From assembly GCF_005771675.1 (NCBI RefSeq), contig NZ_VAJM01000016.1:111275-175274 (forward strand): a stretch of DNA of 64,000 nucleotides, written 5' to 3'. Under the pieces are notes generated by a model. That model worked only from the letters and a program-made list of their open reading frames with translations, was not told the DNA's origin and did no database searches. The translations under genes were made by a program, and so were the position numbers. Of the stretch, positions 1 to 6,499 are shown piece after piece; position 1 is the stretch's first letter; the number at the start of each line of letters is the position of its first letter. Source of the DNA: Hymenobacter jeollabukensis. Its GTDB lineage: Bacteria > Bacteroidota > Bacteroidia > Cytophagales > Hymenobacteraceae.

Positions 1-629
1 CACACGCCGGCGGTGCACCGCTTGCACATAAGCAGGTCTTCCTGCTCCTGATCAGGCAGCCGCCGGGTGCAATCAACCAGCGGGTAGGGAATGCTGGAGA
101 GCAGCGGCTCGTAGCTGATGAACCGGGTCTGCGCCGGGATGCGCAGCAGGTCCACGACGCGCGCCCGGGTCTTGTCGTCCTCGATGGTGGCGCCTACCCA
201 GACGTTGTCCGGCAGCTGACCGTACTTGTTGCGCCAGTAACCGGTGCGCGGCAGCATGGCCATAACGTTTTCCGGGCGTTTGGTCAGGAACTGCCAGATC
301 AGATGCTCTTTCGTTTGCTCGACCAGCGGCCAGAGCCGCGCCCGGGCGGCTTCGAGTTGCGGGTCATCGAGAAACAAATCCGTCATCGAGGAGCAAAACA
401 CCTTGCGCTGCACCCCGGCCTGTTGGGCCTTGCGGAACCAACGCAGGGGTTTTGCCCAGTTTTCGTCGCTGAGCAGCCGGCGCTCTTTGCCGGGGCCGAA
501 CACGTCGAAGCCCCAGCGCGTGGCCAGCGTCTCGGCGTAGCAGAATTTGCAGCCCTGGGAGACTTTCTCGCAGCCCCAGTCGATGTTGAACGTGTGGTCG
601 CACCACTGTATGCCAGTGACTTCGCCCAT
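1..629 (-). CDS. DUF5131 (phage Gp37/Gp68-like) protein, partial
   Basis: The first 209 codons are readable on the minus strand from ATG at 629; the gene runs off the left edge, so the C-terminus is missing. Near the N-terminus it has cysteines at residues 20, 27 and 30 in the setting GCEKVSQGCKFCYA, followed by LTKRPENV and FISYEPLL. These are hallmarks of the DUF5131 family, which is common in phages and mobile elements and looks radical-SAM-like because of the clustered cysteines. The exact reaction is not established and I assign none. It is the most distal visible member of a minus-strand run that starts near 3.7 kb with a DNA methyltransferase among its members; gaps are short, which suggests co-transcription. 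Confidence 0.8.
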   Translation of the reverse strand, partial: MGEVTGIQWCDHTFNIDWGCEKVSQGCKFCYAETLATRWGFDVFGPGKERRLLSDENWAKPLRWFRKAQQAGVQRKVFCSSMTDLFLDDPQLEAARARLWPLVEQTKEHLIWQFLTKRPENVMAMLPRTGYWRNKYGQLPDNVWVGATIEDDKTRARVVDLLRIPAQTRFISYEPLLSSIPYPLVDCTRRLPDQEQEDLLMCKRCTAGV

Positions 630-637
630 AGCGGTCC

Positions 638-1078
638 TTAGTGAGAAGTGGTAAGTTGACGGGGGCGGCGGTCGATGACGCGCCCTTTCCGGTCGCGTTT
701 GAAGCCTGGCAGCGGCAGCAGCAGCACGTCCCGCTCGCCGGAGCGCTGGGCCGAAAACACCTGCTCGTAGTAGCCCGAAAAGGCCACCCGGATATCACCC
801 CCGCCGGCGGGCACTTCCAGCAGGTAGCCGCCTTCCGCGTTGGTGATGCAGAGATATTTTGGGCTGCCGGCCAACGTGACCGTGGCGCCGGCCAGCGGGA
901 GGCTGAATTCGTCGACGACTACGCCCGTCAGCGTGAGCCACGCCGGCGGGGTATCTGCCGCGTCCGTGGCCGGGGCAGGCGTCGCGAGCGAATCGGCCTG
1001 CTGGGCCTGGGCGCTGGCCGACGGCGACCAGGTAAGCAAGCTGGCCAGGGCAACCAGCGCGAAGGGGAATTGGGGCAT
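638..1078 (-). CDS. Exported carboxypeptidase-regulatory-like domain protein
   Basis: 146 residues. The start at 1078 (MPQFPFALVALASLL) gives a clean signal peptide ending near SASAQA; longer upstream starts would only add low-complexity residues. After a Thr/Ala-rich linker the chain reads LTGVVVDEFSLPLAGATVTLAG, then CITNAEGGYLLEVPAGG, then a GYYEQVF turn. This is the standard CarboxypepD_reg-like beta-sandwich found in Bacteroidetes envelope proteins, often fused to TonB receptors but here alone. It sits 8 bp upstream of the DUF5131 gene on the same strand. The role is unknown; a periplasmic or outer-membrane location is inferred. Confidence 0.7.
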   Translation of the reverse strand: MPQFPFALVALASLLTWSPSASAQAQQADSLATPAPATDAADTPPAWLTLTGVVVDEFSLPLAGATVTLAGSPKYLCITNAEGGYLLEVPAGGGDIRVAFSGYYEQVFSAQRSGERDVLLLPLPGFKRDRKGRVIDRRPRQLTTSH

Positions 1079-1101
1079 AGGGAGAAATAAGGCGGGGTGA
1101 A

Positions 1102-1449
1102 TCAGCGGGAGTAAGTCGGGCGCACGGGCGCATCGAGCAGCGGCAGGATCTGCAGCAAGACCGCCGCGTCGGGCCGGTGCGCCGCCGCGGCCGGTGAGAG
1201 CAGCCACCGGGCGGCGACGATGGCCCCGCAGGTGGCAATGCAGCTGCCTTGCTCGTAGAGCGTCTGCAGCTGCTGCACCTGGTCGTTGTAGCCGGCCAGC
1301 ACCGGCAGCAGCTTGGTCAGGGGTTGCGCCATCAAGGCCGAGAGGTGTTGGTCCGTCGGCGCCGTGGGCAGCTTGTCCTGCAGGAGTTGGCGGCCGGCGC
1401 ATACCAGGGCTTCGCCCGAGCAGTTGAACCAGGAATTGGCTGTTTTCAT
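1102..1449 (-). CDS. Small hypothetical protein with four cysteines
   Basis: 115 residues from ATG at 1449 (MKTANSWFNCSG). It is mainly helical, with a leucine-rich centre (LTKLLPVLAGYNDQVQQLQTLYEQ) followed by SCIATCGAIVAARWLL. Cysteines occur at CSG, VCAG and CIATC. There is no obvious signal peptide and I recognise no family. It lies between two other minus-strand genes with short gaps and probably belongs to the same transcript as the methyltransferase further upstream. Confidence 0.6.
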   Translation of the reverse strand: MKTANSWFNCSGEALVCAGRQLLQDKLPTAPTDQHLSALMAQPLTKLLPVLAGYNDQVQQLQTLYEQGSCIATCGAIVAARWLLSPAAAAHRPDAAVLLQILPLLDAPVRPTYSR

Positions 1450-1454
1450 GGCGT

Positions 1455-1694
1455 TTAGGAATTGGTGGCAGTAGGGGGAAAGGGCGGCCGAAACGGCGGC
1501 TGCACGACGCGCCAGCGGATGCGGCGGCCCGGCACGACGAAGCGGCCGGCGCCCTGGAGCTCGACCAGCACCGAGCCGTTGCGGCCGCGTTGCCAGGTGC
1601 CGCCGGGGCTGAGCACCGGGCGCAGCAGCAGGCCCCGCAGGCACGGGGCCGTGTGCTGGTCGCCCTGGTAGGAGTAGTGACGCACGACGACCAT
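1455..1694 (-). CDS. Small basic hypothetical protein
   Basis: 79 residues, starting MVVVRHYSYQGDQHT. It is rich in Arg and Pro, with a predicted small beta-barrel core (GTWQRGRNGSVLVELQGAGRFVVPGRRIRWRVVQPP) that has the feel of an SH3-like or KOW-type fold; this is inference only. It starts 4 bp after the stop of the cytosine methyltransferase, which suggests translational coupling. Its last codons also encode a pyrimidine-rich stretch 18 nt before the start of the next gene. Confidence 0.55.
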   Translation of the reverse strand: MVVVRHYSYQGDQHTAPCLRGLLLRPVLSPGGTWQRGRNGSVLVELQGAGRFVVPGRRIRWRVVQPPFRPPFPPTATNS

Positions 1695-1698
1695 AGCC

Positions 1699-3297
1699 TC
1701 AGGCAGCTTGGAGGAATATGTCGCCTTGTTCCCAGCGGTGCACCACGCCCCGCCGCAGCTTGGGCAGGCGCTTGCCGCGCCAGCGCTCCAGTACCGGGCC
1801 CATGGCCCGCGCCAGGGCGGCGGCCACGGCCGGTACGACGGCGTTGCCGAGCATCTTCTTTTGCTCCGTCACCGTGCCCAACAGGTGGTAGTCGGCCGGG
1901 AAGCCCATGAGCAGCTTCAGCTCATCCACCGTGAGCATGCGCATGAACACGTCGGTAATGCCGCATTCCAGGCAAAACGCTTTCAGGGCCAGCATGACGG
2001 CCGAGTCGCCGGGTTGCGGCAGCAGCTTGCTCACGCCCTCGCAGCTGACCTGCGCCAGGTACGGATGCCGCCGGGAGGCCAGCACTGTGCGCGCCGGCAG
2101 ATCCAGGCCGCGCGGGGCGTTGGTGAACTGATGGGCGAAGAGAAACGCCACCTTGGCTATCCGGTCCTTCGTGGTGACCGTCGCGGCGGGTTCGTCCATG
2201 TGCCGGAACCCCCCCTTGCGGTAGTAGGTCATCAGGAACTGGTTGCCGCCGTTGCTGAGCACGGCCAGCGCCGGCCGGCGGAGCGAACGGACCGACCGCG
2301 CTTCCGAGTCGTTGGCGCGGGTGCCGTTGTTCTGGTAGATGACCTGCTCGACGTGCAGGGCCAGGCGCAAGCTGGCCCGGTCCACCTGCCGCCACGGCAC
2401 GCCCCAGCCGGCACTCTTTTTCCCTACTGCCCGCGCTACTTCGCGCTGCAGGCCTTGGTGGATGCGGCGCAGGGTGTTGTCGGCCAGCGGGTCCGGCCGG
2501 GTGCCGCGCTTTTTGCTGGTGCGGGTGCGGTTGAAGATGCTGCGGCCGCGCTGCTGCAGCTGCAACACTTCCCCGGCCCCGCGCCAGCGCGGCAACCCGT
2601 TCCGGCCGAACTCATCGTGCGTCGGTTCGGGCCACACGATGGGCATTTCGCCCCGGGTGAAGATGGAGAAATACCGCAGGCGCGACTGCGGCGCCCCGTA
2701 ATCGGCGGCGTTGAGCAGGCGGTACTCGTAGTTGGTGTACCCCATTTCCTGCATGGCCCGCAGCCAGCGGCGGTAGTATTCCCCTTTGCGAGCCTTGTCG
2801 GGCACGAGCGGCACGTCCCATTCCTGGGTTTCCTCGTTCCAGACCCGCACGATGTTGCCCTGCTTGTCGCGCTTCTCCGTCAGCGGGCCCCAGTCGCGGT
2901 ATTCGCGCACGTTCTCGACGTACACGACTTCCAGGTTCAGCGCGAAGCAGAAGCGGGGCATCTGCTCGGCGTGGGCGCGCTCCTGCTCGTTGCAGGGCCG
3001 GCCGCCGCGGGCGATGCTGAAGAACACGCAGGAGGGTGAAAACCAGCCCACCCGCGCCGTAGGCAGCAGTTTCGGGCTGGCTTTGAAAATGTCGGCCCGG
3101 ACGTGGCGCACGCCCTGGAAGTTGAAGCGGTGCGTGTCGATGCAGGTTTGGTTGTGGTTCAGCGCCGCGATGACGTCGAAGCCGCCTTGCTTGCCGCCGA
3201 GGGAACCGCCGCCGCCGCCAGCGAAGAAATCAACCATCGTCGGCTTGTCGCCGGCGACAAAGCGTTGGAGCTGGCCCGCTGCCTCAGAGCACACCAT
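1699..3297 (-). CDS. DNA (cytosine-5-)-methyltransferase, orphan
   Basis: 532 residues. It would transfer a methyl group from S-adenosylmethionine to C5 of cytosine. Motif I is DFFAGGGGGSLGG (residues 23-35). The catalytic loop is FSPSCVFFSIARGG with Cys90, so the usual Pro-Cys is spaced as Pro-Ser-Cys. Motif VI is VYVENV (126-130), motif VIII is GAPQSRLRYFSIF, and motifs IX-X lie at the end (LLMGFPADY, MLGNAVVPAVAAALARAMG). The length is normal for the family and no core motif is missing. No restriction endonuclease is adjacent, so it is probably a solitary enzyme that masks the plasmid from host nucleases, as mobile-element methyltransferases often do. The target sequence cannot be predicted. 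Confidence 0.9.
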   Translation of the reverse strand: MVCSEAAGQLQRFVAGDKPTMVDFFAGGGGGSLGGKQGGFDVIAALNHNQTCIDTHRFNFQGVRHVRADIFKASPKLLPTARVGWFSPSCVFFSIARGGRPCNEQERAHAEQMPRFCFALNLEVVYVENVREYRDWGPLTEKRDKQGNIVRVWNEETQEWDVPLVPDKARKGEYYRRWLRAMQEMGYTNYEYRLLNAADYGAPQSRLRYFSIFTRGEMPIVWPEPTHDEFGRNGLPRWRGAGEVLQLQQRGRSIFNRTRTSKKRGTRPDPLADNTLRRIHQGLQREVARAVGKKSAGWGVPWRQVDRASLRLALHVEQVIYQNNGTRANDSEARSVRSLRRPALAVLSNGGNQFLMTYYRKGGFRHMDEPAATVTTKDRIAKVAFLFAHQFTNAPRGLDLPARTVLASRRHPYLAQVSCEGVSKLLPQPGDSAVMLALKAFCLECGITDVFMRMLTVDELKLLMGFPADYHLLGTVTEQKKMLGNAVVPAVAAALARAMGPVLERWRGKRLPKLRRGVVHRWEQGDIFLQAA

Positions 3298-3332
3298 CTA
3301 TATAAGGAGTAGAAATGAGCAATCGGGACAGG

Positions 3333-3713
3333 TTAGGCGGTAGCCGTTTCCGCCGGCACCGGTGCGCCCGGAGCCACGCGCAGGGTCGCGGCACAGGCCG
3401 AGCAGAGGTCGGGTTCCACCCAGGTCAGGAAGGGGCGCGCGTCGGGCGACGTGCTGAGCACGTCCAAGTCTACTTGCCCGCAGCTGCGGCAGCACTGGTC
3501 GGTGCTCAGGTAGAAGGCGCCGGCTGCCGGGGTGACGTAGGAGTTTTGCCCGTTCTCGGTGAGCAGCACCGGCTGCGGGGTGCGCAGCCGCTGCAGGCCG
3601 AGCAACGGCATGAGTACTTCGGGGTGCGGCCCCGCCAGGGCCATCGAGTCGAGCTGGTCGGCCGGAACCGTATTCAGAATGTGCTCAACCAGGGTACGCC
3701 AGGTATGCTGCAT
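3333..3713 (-). CDS. Hypothetical protein with zinc-ribbon-like cysteine pairs
   Basis: 126 residues, the first gene of the minus-strand methyltransferase run. The N-terminal half is helical (LVEHILNTVPADQLDSMAL). The C-terminal half has CCRSCGQVDLDVL and LCSACAATL, two CxxC pairs about 30 residues apart that could hold one zinc ion. I recognise no family. It may be a small DNA-binding or regulatory protein, but that is only suggested by the cysteine pattern and its position 35 bp upstream of the methyltransferase. Confidence 0.55.
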   Translation of the reverse strand: MQHTWRTLVEHILNTVPADQLDSMALAGPHPEVLMPLLGLQRLRTPQPVLLTENGQNSYVTPAAGAFYLSTDQCCRSCGQVDLDVLSTSPDARPFLTWVEPDLCSACAATLRVAPGAPVPAETATA

Positions 3714-3883
3714 GTCTGGGAAGGTGAAGTGGACGAGGCGAAGCGGTGGGATGCAAGCGGTGTTGCATCAACTAGTCGGGTTTCGCATTATTTACCCGAG
3801 TCAGTGAGGCGGATTTTGCGGCGGGCGGCGGCGGGTAACAAGGCTTGATAACTCTTAATTATCGACCCTTGTTAGGAACCATT

Positions 3884-3907
3884 AAAGCCGCGCCGAAGCG
3901 CGGCTTT
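3884..3907. terminator. Strong hairpin, probable bidirectional terminator
   Basis: Perfect 10-bp arms AAAGCCGCGC / GCGCGGCTTT around a CGAA tetraloop. It lies in the gene-free stretch 3714-4101, which otherwise contains an AT-rich periodic array (3979-4030) and nothing I can read as coding. The A/T-flanked arms suit termination on either strand; on the minus strand it could also act as an attenuator for the 3713 transcript. Confidence 0.75.
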
Positions 3908-3978
3908 AAATCGTCCATCTACTATATAAACTACTGCCCCCGGTTGCCTTTTTCACACCGTAATTACCGTGGGCAATT

Positions 3979-4030
3979 CAAAGATAGGAAGTTATTTCAA
4001 AGTTCAAGCAAAACTCAACAAAAATTAAAT
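3979..4030 (-). promoter_or_regulatory. 11-bp-period CTTTG array, copy 1
   Basis: On the plus strand, CAAAR boxes start at 3979, 3998, 4009 and 4019; on the minus strand they read as repeated CTTTGnnnnAA units pointing at the gene that starts at 3713. The same array occurs near 29.8, 32.5, 35.1 and 46.2 kb, each time oriented toward a minus-strand gene start. Unit junctions resemble the Bacteroidetes -7 element TAnnTTTG, so this may be a promoter region or a binding array. Confidence 0.5.
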
Positions 4031-4101
4031 CATATAGGCCCGGCTACCCGCCCGGCAGCGGTAATATTGCAGCAGCGCTACACGCCTTATTGACCGCTCC
4101 A

Positions 4102-4437
4102 ATGCCGCTGTTTGCTTTCCTCTCGATGTTGTGGCTGACCGGGCCTGCCAGCCCCGCCGCTGATCTGTGGCCCCGCCGCGTGCACGTCGCGCCCGGGCGC
4201 ATGCACCGCGGCCGCACGGCGGCCGTGCGCATCATCGGCTTCAGCGACCAGCCCGTCGAGCTGCGCATCCTAAACTACCAGGGGCTGACGGTCTGGGAAA
4301 CGCGCCTATTGCCGGCCTGCTACGTGTACCATCACCGGCTGCGGCTGCCGGGGCAACTGGGCCCAGGCAACTACTTGGTACTGCTGCAGGCCGAGGAGCG
4401 GCCGTGGCAGGCCCGGACTTGGTTGATGATTAGGTGA
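4102..4437 (+). CDS. Exported mini-protein resembling a lone T9SS sorting domain
   Basis: 111 residues from ATG at 4102, with a short signal peptide (MPLFAFLSMLWLTGPASPA). The mature part reads VRIIGFSDQPVELRILNYQGLTVWETRLL, then LGPGNYLVLLQAEERPWQARTWLMIR. This is the strand pattern of type IX secretion type-A C-terminal domains, which end in GxYxLxL and a basic tail such as KLLVR. Here it is not attached to any passenger. It could be a free carrier-like or envelope protein, or the relic of a larger secreted protein. Compare the C-termini of the proteins at 29.9 and 32.6 kb. Confidence 0.6.
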   Translation: MPLFAFLSMLWLTGPASPAADLWPRRVHVAPGRMHRGRTAAVRIIGFSDQPVELRILNYQGLTVWETRLLPACYVYHHRLRLPGQLGPGNYLVLLQAEERPWQARTWLMIR

Positions 4438-4489
4438 ATTTTGCGCGAACAGTTGACGTTCTTTGCACTTCCACTACTGTTCACTGCCC

Positions 4490-4750
4490 ATGAGTTTCTT
4501 GCAAATGTCGAGCTTCCACCAATGCATAATCTCCAATCAGGAGAACGTGCTGCGGAGCAAGGATGCGTTGTGGCTTACGGTGAAAGACAACACCCTTTCG
4601 CTACGGCTGGAGACCCCCAAAACCGGGCGGTCCAACATTGAGCTAACCCCAGAACAGACAGTGGAGCTCATTGAGTGGTTGCAGAACCGGCTTAAAGCCA
4701 TGAAACCTGTCCAGGTTGCATTGCCCCTGAACCCAACTGCAGCCGAGTAA
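4490..4750 (+). CDS. Small hypothetical protein
   Basis: 86 residues if translation starts at ATG 4490 (MSFLQMSSFHQ); 4505 is an alternative. It has beta strands (DALWLTVKDNTLSLRLETP) followed by a helix (ELTPEQTVELIEWLQNRLKAM). No signal peptide and no family recognised. A strong terminator lies just downstream at 4776-4806, so it ends a transcript that may also include the 4102 gene. Confidence 0.55.
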   Translation: MSFLQMSSFHQCIISNQENVLRSKDALWLTVKDNTLSLRLETPKTGRSNIELTPEQTVELIEWLQNRLKAMKPVQVALPLNPTAAE

Positions 4751-4775
4751 GCTCCCCATACCTATTGCACCTTGA

Positions 4776-4806
4776 CAACGCCCGGCAGCATAGCTGCCGG
4801 GCGTTG
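4776..4806 (+). terminator. Perfect 14-bp stem terminator
   Basis: CAACGCCCGGCAGC and its exact reverse complement flank an ATA loop, followed by TTGCG. It lies 25 bp after the 4490-4750 gene and separates it from the 4832 gene. Its position also argues that the next gene starts after it, at 4832, rather than at an earlier in-frame codon. Confidence 0.8.
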
Positions 4807-4831
4807 TTGCGTAAGAAAGGCGGTACTTTTA

Positions 4832-5266
4832 ATGCCAATGCATCCTTTCGCTAACCACGACGAGCCGGCGCACATCCAGAAAGCCCGCCAGCAATTCGCC
4901 CAAACAATGGCCGCGCAGCCCGAGCTGCTGGCCGCCGGCATGCAGGCCCTCGACCTGGCCAGCGCCGCGTTTGTCGACGCGGAACAGGCATTGCCGAAGC
5001 TGGAGGCCAGCCGCCGGCGCGTGGCCGAGCTGGAGCAGATCATAGCCAGCACCAAGCACATTCGAAACGGGCGTAAGAACCGCAACCATAAGTGGCGCCA
5101 GCAGCTGCGGAAACTGCGCTCGATCCTGACCAGCGCCACGGCGTCGGATAAGAACAAGATCCGCTCGCTGCTGAGCACTATCGATTTTTGGTTGGCCACA
5201 GGCCAAGCCCGTGAATCAGCTGTCCCCGACGACTCAGCTAATGCACCTGCCTCACCAACGGAATAG
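4832..5266 (+). CDS. Hypothetical helical, coiled-coil protein
   Basis: 144 residues from ATG 4832; an earlier in-frame ATG at 4772 would put the terminator hairpin inside the gene. The protein is almost all helix, with a heptad-like stretch (DAEQALPKLEASRRRVAELEQIIAS) followed by a basic segment (RNGRKNRNHKWRQQLRKLRSIL) that could contact nucleic acid. The C-terminus is acidic and disordered. I recognise no family. It ends 29 bp before the AlbA_2 gene and could be its partner. Confidence 0.55.
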   Translation: MPMHPFANHDEPAHIQKARQQFAQTMAAQPELLAAGMQALDLASAAFVDAEQALPKLEASRRRVAELEQIIASTKHIRNGRKNRNHKWRQQLRKLRSILTSATASDKNKIRSLLSTIDFWLATGQARESAVPDDSANAPASPTE

Positions 5267-5295
5267 CGAGAAGAATCACCATAAAACTTGATTTG

Positions 5296-6447
5296 ATGAG
5301 TCCGCATAGCTTAGAACCTATCATTCGCAATCTGATATATTCCAAACGCGAAGGGGACTACTGGGATTTCAAAGCCGAGCCTCATAGCAACAATGCCAGC
5401 TTGCTGCACGACCTGCTGTGCCTTGCTAACTCTCTGCACCAAGGAAACCGTTACTTGATTCTGGGTGTCGATGACCCTAGCAAGGGCGCCAACGTTGTCG
5501 GCCTTACTCAAGGCCAAGAAGGCCGTAAGACCCAGGCTCAATACATCGACTTTCTACGAGGGCAGAAGTTTGCCAGCGGTTCACGACCCGAAATTACAAT
5601 GGTGACTTTAGTCCTTGACGGTAAAGAGGTCGATGTCCTAGTTGTGCTTGATACACCGCACAAACCGTATTGGCTTACTGAAGATTATTCAGGAGATAAG
5701 GGCAAGGTAGTTCGTGCACAATACATCTACACACGGGTGGGCGACACGAATACGCCCATGACGAAAGCTGCGGACCCGCACCATATTGAAAAGATGTGGC
5801 GGCAACGCTTCGGGATGGATCTTATGCCTCGCGAGCGGATGAAGCAATTACTTTACCAGCCCCTGGACTGGGAAATCGATTTCAACATAAAAAAGTATGC
5901 GTACCACAAGCACCTGTCTGACTACCGTGTGACGTTATCTGAGCAGGAGGAACTGTGGGAGCCGTTTAGCTTCTTCTTTACCAACAAAAAGTCCTTTTGG
6001 GGTACTGCCTCGTTTGCTTACAACGCAACGACTCTCTTTGAAATGGACTATGTCTACTTGGACGAAATGCGCCTTATGCTCCCATTCCCTGAAACTGGAT
6101 ATGTAGAGCTGAAAGACCGTACGGTGTGGTATTACCATTATAACCAAGACCTCGTGGGTGGATTCCTGACGTTTTTAACCGAAGGCCGATCTGGGTTTGA
6201 ATCACGTGGCATGAAAGCCCCTTTTCTGCTTTTCAAGAACGAGACTGACCAAAATGCTTTCGATGCCTTTGTGCAGCAACATGAACAGTTGTTAGAAGAA
6301 GCCGATCCGGGCTACTGGGCGCAGGAAGCAGCTAAAGAAATGCGCAAAGCGGGGCATGAACACCAAACGGACCCTATCGATTTAGGTAAGCTCTGCGTGG
6401 TTTACCAAAAATGGCGCCGCGGCGGACATACTAGAGAGCAGTTGTAG
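5296..6447 (+). CDS. AlbA_2 / Schlafen-type putative DNA-binding protein
   Basis: 383 residues. The N-terminal part (about residues 10-165) carries the AlbA_2 (Schlafen AAA_4) signature: REGDYWDFKAE, then LLCLANSLHQGNRYLILGVDD, then a VDVLVVLDTPHKPYWLT strand and YIYTRVGDTNTPM. The remaining 220 residues are not recognised. AlbA_2 domains occur in bacterial transcription regulators and in several anti-phage proteins; this one has no winged-helix or nuclease domain that I can see. Its codons are visibly less GC-rich than its neighbours, pointing to recent acquisition. It is convergent with the P-type ATPase gene at 6500. Confidence 0.75.
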   Translation: MSPHSLEPIIRNLIYSKREGDYWDFKAEPHSNNASLLHDLLCLANSLHQGNRYLILGVDDPSKGANVVGLTQGQEGRKTQAQYIDFLRGQKFASGSRPEITMVTLVLDGKEVDVLVVLDTPHKPYWLTEDYSGDKGKVVRAQYIYTRVGDTNTPMTKAADPHHIEKMWRQRFGMDLMPRERMKQLLYQPLDWEIDFNIKKYAYHKHLSDYRVTLSEQEELWEPFSFFFTNKKSFWGTASFAYNATTLFEMDYVYLDEMRLMLPFPETGYVELKDRTVWYYHYNQDLVGGFLTFLTEGRSGFESRGMKAPFLLFKNETDQNAFDAFVQQHEQLLEEADPGYWAQEAAKEMRKAGHEHQTDPIDLGKLCVVYQKWRRGGHTREQL

Positions 6448-6499
6448 GATGCAGCCCTGTGCTAAGTCAAGGGACTTCGCAAAAATAAATCAATACTAC

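Noticed and set aside
1708..3039. Long open frame of 443 codons on the plus strand
   Set aside because: It is antisense to the cytosine methyltransferase, which has all catalytic motifs; the plus-strand translation has no domain and is typical shadow sequence of a GC-rich gene.
6464..6477. Short hairpin AAGTC-AAGG-GACTT between the AlbA_2 gene and the ATPase gene
   Set aside because: The stem is only five base pairs and could occur by chance, although a terminator is expected in this convergent gap.
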